DNA from: Bacteroidota bacterium
GTDB lineage: Bacteria > Bacteroidota > Bacteroidia > Chitinophagales > Chitinophagaceae
DNA length: 21,871 nt
Assembly (NCBI GenBank): GCA_023415275.1
Contig: JAEZLJ010000073.1
Coordinates: forward strand, 1 to 21,871
Direction of reading: 5' to 3'
Shown: positions 1 through 5,357 of the stretch, in pieces
Numbering within the stretch: position 1 is the stretch's first letter
Layout of the letters: each line of letters begins with the position of its first letter
Made by a program: the position numbers and the translations under genes
The notes under the pieces: model-generated
The model's database searches: none
What the model saw: only the letters and a program-made list of their open reading frames with translations
What the model was told of the DNA's origin: nothing

Positions 1-98
1 GGAAGCTTCCGCATGCATGATAGGCTGAACTGCCTTTGTTTTTTTTGCATAGTTTTATTTTTTGTATTTGAAAAGACAAATGTAACCGAAGTCTCCCC

Positions 99-252
99 GC
101 CTAACGGGCGGGGTTCGGTTCAACACAAGTTTTATGCAATGCATGCAGAAGAATATGTTTTCAATAAAAGAAATATTAATTTGCTACGACAACGAAATGA
201 GGCAGCAGAACCAGAATATTTGCACTGCTTAAAGCCTTTCTACGTTAGCAGC
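99..252. repeat. attC-like spacer S1 (partly palindromic, gene-free)
   Basis: The stretch 1-504 holds no gene I can support. Within it, this element starts with GCCTAACGGGC (99-109) and ends with CGTTAGCAGC (243-252). Its inner arms TTTTATGCAATGCA (about 131-144) and TGCACTGCTTAAA (221-233) are near-complementary, so a single strand could fold back on itself. A tight GC hairpin, CCCCGCC/GGGCGGGG, surrounds the left core. The right core CGTTAGCAGC recurs exactly at 2107-2116. The bases between this element and the next (253-307) hold no gene, so any cassette that followed is lost. The attC reading is inference. Confidence 0.45.
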
Positions 253-307
253 CATAGGCAAATGGATTGCTGACCAAGTAGACAAGAAGTTGCTTTGACC
301 AAACGGC

Positions 308-428
308 TGGTAACATAGGTTTGCCGCAATGCCGGCTTTAGTTTAAGACCAGGCGTTGAATTTCTAATTGACTTTATATCTTTAATCAAACGACAGAAAA
401 AGGAATCCCGGCACTTGTCCGTTAGACG
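308..428. repeat. attC-like spacer S2 upstream of higBA
   Basis: This 121-base element has a left core TGGTAACATAGG (308-319) and a right core CCGTTAGACG (419-428). The right core contains GTTAGAC, which fits the integron R' consensus GTTRRRY. The inner arms TGCCGG (330-335) and CCGGCA (408-413) are perfectly complementary, and the bases around them are partly so. The overall shape, two outer cores plus two inner arms around an unpaired middle, and the length both match known attC sites. It also carries a promoter-like pair of boxes. No integrase is visible, so attC identity is inferred from structure only. Confidence 0.5.
355..384 (+). promoter_or_regulatory. Bacteroidota-type promoter inside spacer S2
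   Basis: GTTG (355-358) is followed after 18 bases by TATCTTTA (377-384). The Bacteroidota primary-sigma consensus is TTTG, about 19 bases, then TAnnTTTG, so this is a near match. TATCTTTAATC recurs at 2041-2051 in another spacer, and TATCTTTA at 4203-4210 in a third. It would direct transcription into higBA from about 120 bases upstream. Confidence 0.4.
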
Positions 429-447
429 TCATTATTGTTCTCCTCTT

Positions 448-493
448 TTGCACGAAATTTCCATATATTACTTACCTTTGGCGTTAGTAACGC
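448..493 (+). promoter_or_regulatory. higBA promoter with overlapping palindromic operator
   Basis: TTG (448-450) and TACCTTTG (473-480) fit the Bacteroidota -33/-7 consensus with a 22-base gap, slightly longer than usual; the -7 box is an exact TAnnTTTG. Directly after it lies GCGTTAGTAACGC (481-493), a perfect palindrome with six-base arms around a central G, covering the expected transcription start. HigA-family antitoxins are known to repress their own operon by binding short palindromes at the promoter, so this is a good operator candidate. The TTA/TAA content also resembles the spacer cores, so an origin from such a core is possible. The higB ATG follows 11 bases later. Confidence 0.5.
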
Positions 494-504
494 AACTCAG
501 AAGC

Positions 505-786
505 ATGATTGTTTCATTCGGCAGCAAGGAGACAGATAAGATATGGCAAGGGCAGCGTGTCAGCAAAATCCCCTTGACCGTCCAGGAGGTGGGAAGGCGA
601 AAGCTCAGAATGATCAATAATGCGGTTGATATTACTGACCTGCGCATTCCTCCTGCCAATCGGCTAGAAAAGCTATCCGGTGACTTAAAGAATTTCTATA
701 GTATTCGGATTAACGACCAATGGAGAATAATTTTCAAGTGGAATGCAGGAAATGCTTCTGAAGTTGAAATATTAGATTATCACTAA
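505..786 (+). CDS. higB: HigB-type mRNA interferase toxin
   Basis: The product is a 93-residue toxin of the HigB branch of the RelE/ParE superfamily. Such toxins cut mRNA on the translating ribosome and are neutralised by HigA. Supporting sequence: opening MIVSFGSKET, basic block VGRRKLRMINNA, LRIPPANRLEKL, and the conserved tail YSIRINDQWRIIFKW...VEILDYH that is diagnostic of the family. I chose ATG 505 because family members begin at this residue; the frame is open further upstream to 415, but that extension covers the promoter and palindrome. The toxin gene precedes the antitoxin by 12 bases, which is the usual order for HigBA and reversed from most type II systems. HigBA pairs are well-known passengers of integron arrays. 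The gene is intact. Confidence 0.93.
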   Translation: MIVSFGSKETDKIWQGQRVSKIPLTVQEVGRRKLRMINNAVDITDLRIPPANRLEKLSGDLKNFYSIRINDQWRIIFKWNAGNASEVEILDYH

Positions 787-798
787 AATCAGTAAGAT

Positions 799-1098
799 AT
801 GGCAAAACTTAAAAATATACATCCTGGAGAAGTGCTTGCAGTGGAGTTTTTGATGCCATTTGGTATCTCAGCTTATAAACTGGCAAAAGACATAGGCATC
901 CCGCAGACAAGGGTTTCTGAAATATTGAAGAGCAACCGAAGAATCACGGCTGACACTGCTCTGAGACTTAGCAAGTATTTCGGCACCTCTGCCAAGTTTT
1001 GGCTGGGACTGCAGGATGACTATGATCTTGAAGAAGAAGCAAATGCGAAAAGCAATTTGATTGACAGCATTCCGACAATTCGGCATAACGCCGCCTAA
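799..1098 (+). CDS. higA: HigA-type antitoxin, XRE helix-turn-helix
   Basis: This 99-residue antitoxin would bind and neutralise HigB and repress the operon. The opening IHPGEVLAVEFLMPFGISAYKL is typical of HigA, and residues about 24-60 form the Cro/XRE helix-turn-helix (AKDIGIPQTRVSEILKSNRR), followed by TADTALRLSKYFGTSAKFWLGLQ. It follows higB by 12 bases and is surely co-transcribed. The C-terminal residues RHNAA are encoded by CGGCATAACGCCGCC, which is the left core of the next attC-like spacer, so the reading frame ends inside the cassette boundary. The most likely repression target is the palindrome at 481-493. Confidence 0.93.
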   Translation: MAKLKNIHPGEVLAVEFLMPFGISAYKLAKDIGIPQTRVSEILKSNRRITADTALRLSKYFGTSAKFWLGLQDDYDLEEEANAKSNLIDSIPTIRHNAA

Positions 1099-1154
1099 CA
1101 GTGCATTCTTGCAAATGTGGCTGATGAAAAACACGGCATCACATATATTTATTT

Positions 1155-1416
1155 CTTCCTCCGCGAGTCTCCTGAAAGAGACTCGCGGGTTTCGCCGATA
1201 AAGTAAATGGATCTATGGCTATGGCTGTACAGGATAAAAACAGCCAAAGGGAAAGAGGTATGGAGTATGGAAGGATGGCTTTGATGTAAAAGAGTGCGTA
1301 ATAGAAAAATGCCTGCTGCAAGAAAACATTGTGAACAAGCATTTAAATGGGCGAATGTTTACCAATTAAGACCGCGAGTCAATTTTACCGAAGGAAAATG
1401 AGACTCGTGGAGGAAG
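1155..1416. mobile_element. MITE-like segment bounded by 17-base inverted repeats
   Basis: CTTCCTCCGCGAGTCTC (1155-1171) is the reverse complement, with one mismatch, of GAGACTCGTGGAGGAAG (1400-1416). The left end continues into a perfect hairpin, CCGCGAGTCTC (1161-1171), loop CTGAAA, GAGACTCGCGG (1178-1188). The right end is a hairpin of the same family, CCGCGAGTC (1372-1380) with GACTCGTGG (1402-1410). The 262 bases encode nothing convincing. It could be a small non-autonomous element or simply two REP-like hairpins in opposite orientation. I see no clear target-site duplication. Confidence 0.4.
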
Positions 1417-1430
1417 TAAAAATTGTTTGC
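1341..1430 (+). repeat. 90-base palindromic repeat, family 1, copy A
   Basis: This copy aligns over its whole length with 5268-5357 (copy B), with two single-base indels and roughly a dozen substitutions by eye. Shared landmarks in order are ATTTAAA, GGCGAAT, TACCAAT, AGACCGCGAGTCAATTTT, GAGACTCG(C/T)GGAGGAAGTAAAA and TTTGC. The core folds as CCGCGAGTC (1372-1380) with GACTCGTGG (1402-1410). It lies between higA and a lipoprotein gene and codes for nothing here. Confidence 0.7.
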
Positions 1431-1571
1431 AGACAGCAATTGAATGTAATGGATGATTGATGCAATGCGCAATTTAAATAGCGTATTAGAAAAGCATTGG
1501 TGGCCAACAAGTTTAAAAATATAAATTGCGTAAATGCTAAGTGTTATGTGCCACTTGAGTAACCTATTCTT

Positions 1572-2006
1572 ATGACTTTTTATAAAATCAGTACGGCAGT
1601 TATCATTTTGCTTTTTCTGTTACAGGCCTTTACAAGTTGTTCAGGCAGGAAAGCCAGTGAAAGTCCTGTTGTATTACAAGCTGGCTATGATGGAGGGTTC
1701 AATGGCTGTTTTTTTGAGTTTAAGCAGGACAGTACCTTTCAGTTTGGAAACGGTAGTGCTATAGGGGTTGATTTTGTAGAGGGAACATATTCTATAAAGG
1801 ATAGCATAATTACTATTGACAAGGCCGGTATTGATAAAGCTATTGTGTCTCCGTATTTGCTTATCAGAGAGCAAAAATCTTTATGGAATCCAGATTCTAT
1901 AGATAAATACCTCTATCAAGTAGATTCAGAAGGAAATATAATTAAGAACTCCATTCCATTTATTGTCCACATTGATGACAGAGCGGCACATAACACGCAG
2001 TTTTAA
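1572..2006 (+). CDS. Small lipoprotein of unknown function (cassette-borne)
   Basis: The product has 144 residues. Residues 1-23 form a lipoprotein signal (hydrophobic IILLFLLQAF, then lipobox FTSC with the lipid-carrying Cys at about 23). The mature part contains GCFFEFKQDSTFQFGNGS, EGTYSIKDSIITID and later YLYQVDSEGNIIKN. These Phe/Tyr-rich short strands suggest a small beta-fold of the kind seen in 'response to ligand' lipoproteins, but I do not recognise the family. Start ATG 1572 follows the right core of spacer S3 by 19 bases. The last residues, AAHNTQF, are encoded by the left core of spacer S4, as with HigA. The gene is flanked by a perfect 12-base inverted repeat (1541-1552 and 1985-1996). 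Confidence 0.75.
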   Translation: MTFYKISTAVIILLFLLQAFTSCSGRKASESPVVLQAGYDGGFNGCFFEFKQDSTFQFGNGSAIGVDFVEGTYSIKDSIITIDKAGIDKAIVSPYLLIREQKSLWNPDSIDKYLYQVDSEGNIIKNSIPFIVHIDDRAAHNTQF

Positions 2007-2116
2007 GCAATAGTGGCTTTGGAACATAAGCTGTACAGAGTATCTTTAATCCGCTTTAGTACAGCAATGAAGCAATATTAACCCTGGCTGCATAAAGCTG
2101 TCAAACCGTTAGCAGC
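1985..2116. repeat. attC-like spacer S4
   Basis: The left core GGCACATAACAC (1985-1996) is the exact reverse complement of GTGTTATGTGCC (1541-1552) upstream of the preceding gene. The right core CCGTTAGCAGC (2106-2116) shares CGTTAGCAGC with spacer S1. Inner arms such as CAGTTTTAAGCAATAGTGGCT on the left and CAATATTAACCCTGGCTGC on the right can pair partly. The 132-base length is in the range of known attC sites. The next start codon follows three bases after the right core, so the spacer doubles as the leader of the downstream gene. Confidence 0.55.
2018..2048 (+). promoter_or_regulatory. Bacteroidota-type promoter inside spacer S4
   Basis: TTTG (2018-2021), exactly 19 bases, then TATCTTTA (2041-2048) matches the Bacteroidota consensus TTTG-N19-TAnnTTTG with only the last base off. 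It faces the membrane-protein gene at 2120 and would give a leader of roughly 65 bases. The same -7 box occurs in two other spacers. Confidence 0.55.
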
Positions 2117-2119
2117 ATT

Positions 2120-2419
2120 ATGACCCTCCGAACGTTTATCATACCAATTCTTTTAATAACTCAGACTTTGTACTGTTGGTGGTGTTTCTTTGAAGCCAAA
2201 CATTTACCCTATGATGAGAACTATGGAATACTCATTCAGGCTGTTTTGGTCTCGATAGCAGCCTGGGTTGTAATCAGAATGGTCAAAGCCAGATGGTTTG
2301 GACAACAACTCCAAGTCAGTGCAGCAGTCTTTTGGAGTTGGCTTATGGCAGGTTCACCATTGACCTTTATACTTGGATTGGTGTTCTATAGAAACCTTTT
2401 TGGCTCTTTAGCTCTTTAA
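2120..2419 (+). CDS. Small three-helix membrane protein, unknown function
   Basis: The product has 99 residues with three hydrophobic segments at about 5-20 (IIPILLITQTLYCWWCFF), 37-54 (LIQAVLVSIAAWVVIRMV) and 72-95 (FWSWLMAGSPLTFILGLVFY). It is probably an inner-membrane protein without a signal peptide. The loop between helices 1 and 2 is acidic (YDEN) and the one between 2 and 3 is basic (KARWFGQQ). I do not recognise a family. ATG 2120 lies directly after the right core of spacer S4, which also carries its putative promoter. The next gene starts 47 bases downstream on the same strand. Confidence 0.7.
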   Translation: MTLRTFIIPILLITQTLYCWWCFFEAKHLPYDENYGILIQAVLVSIAAWVVIRMVKARWFGQQLQVSAAVFWSWLMAGSPLTFILGLVFYRNLFGSLAL

Positions 2420-2466
2420 ACCATCTTGGGAACAATTAGCTTATAAATAATAATTACAGAAAAACT

Positions 2467-2778
2467 TTGAAATATTACTTCTACTATTTGGAAATTGCTT
2501 TGAACAATCCAGAGGACAACCATATTTATGCTTTTGAGAACTTATCTCACATTCCAGCCAAGAAGCTGGTTGAGATATTTGAAATTGATTTAGCAGCAGA
2601 CCCGAATATTTCAGAGGGCTATTTCCTTACTAAAGCAATTTTTGAAAAGCACAAACAGTTTATATCAAAGCATTTTGGAGTAATTAACTTAGATATTTTT
2701 GAGTACTGTCTACGCCTGTACAGTTCAGATAATTTTGAAGGCATTCGAAAGTTGTATAAGGAAAGTATATTAGAGTAA
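2467..2778 (+). CDS. Hypothetical protein, TTG start
   Basis: This is a soluble protein of about 103 residues, acidic and rich in aromatic residues, with no signal or membrane segment. It contains YYFYYLEIALNNPEDNHIYAFENLSHIPAKKLVEIFEIDL and a C-terminal helix-rich part ending SSDNFEGIRKLYKESILE. The only in-frame start near this end is TTG at 2467; a later start would remove the well-formed N-terminus. It shares a cassette-like unit with the membrane protein upstream, and the pair is bracketed by CGTTAGC (2107-2113) and its complement GCTAACG (2810-2816). Family unknown. The codon pattern is consistent with a real gene, but the start is uncertain. Confidence 0.6.
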   Translation: MKYYFYYLEIALNNPEDNHIYAFENLSHIPAKKLVEIFEIDLAADPNISEGYFLTKAIFEKHKQFISKHFGVINLDIFEYCLRLYSSDNFEGIRKLYKESILE

Positions 2779-2809
2779 TTTCTTAGGGTTGGCTGTTACT
2801 ACTGATACT

Positions 2810-3023
2810 GCTAACGCAGGATTGGTAAAATAGCAGCTGACGTGCTATCCTTCATCTGTAAAAGAATATTCAACGGTAAAGGGGTGAATGAAGCTGCATC
2901 AATGAATACCGCTACTTCATCAATCCTCACTATGTTGTCCTTAAAGAGTTATCCTGGGGTCTCAACTGCGCAAAGCCAGGCAGTGAAGACCCTGGGAGGA
3001 GTAATTCCTGTTCGTTATAACGA
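2810..3023. repeat. Long attC-like spacer S5 (no convincing gene)
   Basis: The left core GCTAACGCAGG (2810-2820) is complementary to CGTTAGC before the preceding cassette. The right end holds TCGTTATAACGA (3012-3023), a perfect 12-base palindrome. Inner arms CAGGATT (2817-2823) and AATTCCTG (3003-3010) are nearly complementary. Between them an inner pair, CCTGGGGTCT and AGACCCTGGG, could form a second stem. A 70-codon frame at 2842-3054 with a GTG start runs through these repeats and past the right core; I consider it unlikely to be expressed. At 214 bases the spacer is longer than S1, S2 and S4. Confidence 0.35.
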
Positions 3024-3079
3024 TACAATAGGCATATTGGGCCTGATTTCTTAACTTGAGACTATTGAATCACCCACAA

Positions 3080-3928
3080 ATGTTCAAACTTATTCTGACG
3101 TTTGTAGCTATACTAGGCTACAAAGCAGCTCTGCATCCTCAAAGTTTCCCTGTCTATCAAATATATGCCTTGCAATTTGCTGCAAAAGGGCAGACCCCTA
3201 TTTCCCAACTGGTACTAAACGGACCGGAAAAGGACAGTGTCAATCTTGTTTTTATGACATGGCTAATCAAGGGCAGCAATGGGAAGAACATTTTAGTAGA
3301 TGCTGGTTTTCTGCCTGACGTGGACGAGGCAAAAGGTTTTGGTGTGAAAGACTACATCCGGCCAGATTCTCTCTTGCAAAAACTCGGTCTCAACGCCAAT
3401 GAAATCACGGACATTATTCTTACTCATCCACATTGGGACCATGCGGATGCTATCACTCTTTTTCCCAATGCACAGGTTTACATTCAAAAAGATGATTATA
3501 ACTACTTTGTGGGAGAAGGGTGGCAGAAAAATGGAAATCACGGAGGCTTTGACCCAAGAGATGTTAACTATCTTGTTGGAAAGAACCTCTCCGGTAAGCT
3601 CACGCTGGTCGACGGAGACGGTAAGCAGCTCTTTGCGGGGATTCACGTGTACACCGGTTCCCGGCATACCTTCAACTCACAGTACGTTGTGGTACAATCA
3701 GGTAGCGACCGGATTGTCATTGCTTCAGACAACATTTGGATTGATTATAACTTTAGCCACTTGCAACCGCCACCCCCATACGGCACGTGGGACGCTGCCG
3801 GATATGTCAAAGCTATGAAACGGATGAAAATTCTTGCTTCCGATGTAAAGTATATTCTTCCCGGTCATGATGGGGGAGTGCTTGTAAAATTTTTAAAAGT
3901 GAGTGAAAGAATTGTCAGAATTAAATAA
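3080..3928 (+). CDS. Exported metallo-beta-lactamase-fold hydrolase, lactonase-like
   Basis: This 282-residue enzyme has the metallo-beta-lactamase fold. Counting from ATG 3080, residues 1-18 look like a signal peptide (KLILTFVAILGYKAAL), so it probably acts in the periplasm. The metal site is complete: HPHWDH at 116-121 (two His, Asp, His), a fourth His in SRHTF (about 196), the bridging Asp in ASDN (about 217) and the last His in PGHD (about 263). The order and spacing, plus LVDAGF before the motif, resemble the N-acyl-homoserine lactonase and related hydrolase branch. The true substrate cannot be read from sequence. A TTG at 3056 would add eight residues ahead of the signal and is less likely. 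Confidence 0.88.
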   Translation: MFKLILTFVAILGYKAALHPQSFPVYQIYALQFAAKGQTPISQLVLNGPEKDSVNLVFMTWLIKGSNGKNILVDAGFLPDVDEAKGFGVKDYIRPDSLLQKLGLNANEITDIILTHPHWDHADAITLFPNAQVYIQKDDYNYFVGEGWQKNGNHGGFDPRDVNYLVGKNLSGKLTLVDGDGKQLFAGIHVYTGSRHTFNSQYVVVQSGSDRIVIASDNIWIDYNFSHLQPPPPYGTWDAAGYVKAMKRMKILASDVKYILPGHDGGVLVKFLKVSERIVRIK

Positions 3929-3973
3929 AACAAAAAGCACTTTTTACAGACAGCAATTTGCAGAAACAGAGTT

Positions 3974-4063
3974 GACCCACATAAATTCCCTTTCCCGATG
4001 AGTCACCGCAATAAAATCTTTTAATTTCAGACTCTCCGGCGGGACTCATCGGTTTTGTGGGTC
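3974..4063 (+). repeat. Palindromic repeat, family 2, copy A (double stem)
   Basis: The inner stem is CCGATGAGTC (3995-4004) with GACTCATCGG (4043-4052), ten perfect pairs. The outer stem is GACCCACA (3974-3981) with TGTGGGTC (4056-4063), eight perfect pairs. The head GATGAGTCACCGCA and tail GCGGGACTCATCGG recur at 7581-7640 in the same orientation and at 5978-6036 and 6673-6730 in reverse. It lies 46 bases after the hydrolase gene and could also act as a transcription or RNA-stability barrier. The outer stem is unique to this copy. Confidence 0.7.
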
Positions 4064-4178
4064 CAGGACGATAAGACTCATGTCGAATCTTAAAATGAAT
4101 GCTATTGCTGTGGTGCTCCATCTATGAAGTGCGTTTGAGCCACCTTAATGCCGACAATACCAGCTTTTGGCAAAATGG

Positions 4179-4285
4179 CTTGACTACAAGTGCTGAACTG
4201 AATATCTTTACTCGTCTTTGGTGCAATAGCTTGGCAGAAGAAAATTTAATGCCGTTACTGACTAAAGCAGTTCAACGTAACAACC
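4179..4285 (+). promoter_or_regulatory. Promoter plus inverted repeat before the SRPBCC gene
   Basis: The 380-base gap 3929-4308 holds the palindromic repeat above and this site. CTTG (4179-4182), 20 bases, then TATCTTTA (4203-4210) is the third occurrence of this promoter pattern and -7 box. TGAACTG (4194-4200) just ahead of the -7 box is complementary to CAGTTCA (4268-4274), and the flanks (GTGC and ACGTAAC) extend the partial symmetry. This could be the remains of another attC-like spacer, but I cannot match its outer cores. A 65-codon frame at 4099-4296 spans it and is judged spurious. Confidence 0.4.
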
Positions 4286-4308
4286 ACCTTATTTGACGCA
4301 CCCTAATT

Positions 4309-5265
4309 ATGGAAGACATACATATCAAGTCACAAAAATTTAATCAAAGGGCGTTTATCGCAGTCGGACTGACAGCAACGTTATGCTGGGCCTTTGCTTA
4401 CTTAGCAACTAATGTCTTTAGAGATTATGCGTTGGGGCTTTTTATTTGGCTTCCTTTGGTTCTGGGTGCAACTTCAACTCTGATTTACGGCTACAATAAC
4501 ACGATCCGAAGGCCAAAACTATTTAGTATTTCCATGTGGACGCTTCTTGTGTTTTGCCTTGGACTATTGACATTTGCCTGGGAAGGGCTTATTTGCATGA
4601 TTATGGCTTTCCCAATCGGACTATTTTTTACATGGATTGGGCATTGGTTTGGCTATCAAATTCTCAAAAGCAAATTGGGTAACACATCAGCAACTATTAT
4701 TCTGTTATTTCTTTCTGTTCCTTCACTCATGGCATTTGAAAATGTGCAGCCTGATAAGGAAGTAGTTCGTTCGGTAATAACATCTATTGAAATCAATGCG
4801 ACAGCTGAACAAGTTTGGAAGCACGTCATTGCTTTCCCTCAACTTAAAGAACCTAGCGAATTGATTTTTAAAACAGGCATCGCTTATCCTATCAATGCAA
4901 CCATTCAAGGCCAAGGTGTAGGCGCTGTCAGACATTGCAACTTTTCAACAGGAAGTTTTGTAGAACCAATTACTGTTTGGGATGAACCCAGACTTTTAAA
5001 GTTTTCGGTTGATGAGCAACCAGAGTCCATGAAAGAATTGAGCTTTTATGACATTCAACCAAATCACTTGCATGGCTATTGGGTTTCTAAGCAAGGACAG
5101 TTTAACTTAACACAGCTGGCAAATGGACATACCTTGCTGGAAGGAACTACGTGGTATGTAAACAAAATCAAACCTGACCTTTATTGGACCGTATGGAGCG
5201 ATTACATTGTTCACAAAATCCATCAGCGAGTTTTGGAACACATAAAGACGCAGGCTGAACGATAA
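4309..5265 (+). CDS. Membrane protein with C-terminal SRPBCC domain
   Basis: The product has 318 residues. Hydrophobic segments at about 15-33, 41-60, 72-90, 94-112 and 127-143 anchor it in the inner membrane. Residues about 155-318 form a START/SRPBCC-type lipid or ligand-binding domain, beginning with VITSIEINATAEQVWKHVIAF, the usual first strand and helix. Later come VGAVRHCNFSTGSFVEPITVWDEPRLLKFSV and a final helix. This domain would lie on one face of the membrane. Five-helix plus SRPBCC proteins occur in Bacteroidota as uncharacterised proteins, and the ligand is unknown. Only a promoter-like site precedes it, and a lipoprotein gene follows closely. Confidence 0.75.
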   Translation: MEDIHIKSQKFNQRAFIAVGLTATLCWAFAYLATNVFRDYALGLFIWLPLVLGATSTLIYGYNNTIRRPKLFSISMWTLLVFCLGLLTFAWEGLICMIMAFPIGLFFTWIGHWFGYQILKSKLGNTSATIILLFLSVPSLMAFENVQPDKEVVRSVITSIEINATAEQVWKHVIAFPQLKEPSELIFKTGIAYPINATIQGQGVGAVRHCNFSTGSFVEPITVWDEPRLLKFSVDEQPESMKELSFYDIQPNHLHGYWVSKQGQFNLTQLANGHTLLEGTTWYVNKIKPDLYWTVWSDYIVHKIHQRVLEHIKTQAER

Positions 5266-5267
5266 AT

Positions 5268-5357
5268 ATTTAAAATGGCGAATATGTACCAATATGAGAC
5301 CGCGAGTCAATTTTCCCAAAGCAAAATGAGACTCGCGGAGGAAGTAAAACTATTTGC
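5268..5357 (+). repeat. 90-base palindromic repeat, family 1, copy B (overlaps a CDS start)
   Basis: This copy is homologous to 1341-1430 over its full length. Its stem is perfect: CCGCGAGTC (5300-5308) with GACTCGCGG (5330-5338), loop 21 bases. It begins three bases after the SRPBCC stop codon and runs into the signal-peptide coding region of the next gene, so its ATG at 5326 (inside the right arm region) and ATG at 5275 are the only starts available to that gene. Confidence 0.7.

Larger units (their letters stand above)
1082..1552. repeat. attC-like spacer S3, interrupted by a palindromic element
   Basis: The left core GGCATAACGCC (1082-1092) overlaps the end of higA, and the right core GTGTTATGTGCC (1541-1552) lies 19 bases before the next gene. 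Bases after the left core (AACAGTGCATTCTTGCAA) resemble the reverse complement of those before the right core (AACACTTAGCATTTACGCAA), so the ends could pair. The spacer is 471 bases long, far above its sisters (121-154). The inverted-repeat-bounded block at 1155-1416 accounts for 262 of them. A weak promoter-like pair, TTG (about 1499) and TATAAATTG, lies near the right end. No credible gene is present in 1099-1571. Confidence 0.4.

Noticed and set aside
13..273. 86-codon frame at the left edge
   Set aside because: It runs through the GC hairpin and arms of spacer S1, has biased composition (FFCIVLFF) and no sensible domain; read as a chance frame.
1139..1342. 67-codon minus-strand frame
   Set aside because: It is contained in the MITE-like segment and reads through its hairpin; no family or start signal.
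2842..3054. 70-codon frame with GTG start
   Set aside because: It lies almost wholly inside spacer S5 and crosses its right core; no signal, domain or recognisable family. It could still be a relic of a former gene.
3994..4052. Possible hammerhead ribozyme, from CGATGAGTC in family-2 repeats
   Set aside because: The catalytic core needs CTGATGA and a GAAA strand in the right places; these repeats have CCGATGAG and no GAAA partner.
4099..4296. 65-codon frame before the SRPBCC gene
   Set aside because: It overlaps the promoter-like boxes and the inverted repeat at 4194-4274 and shows no protein character.
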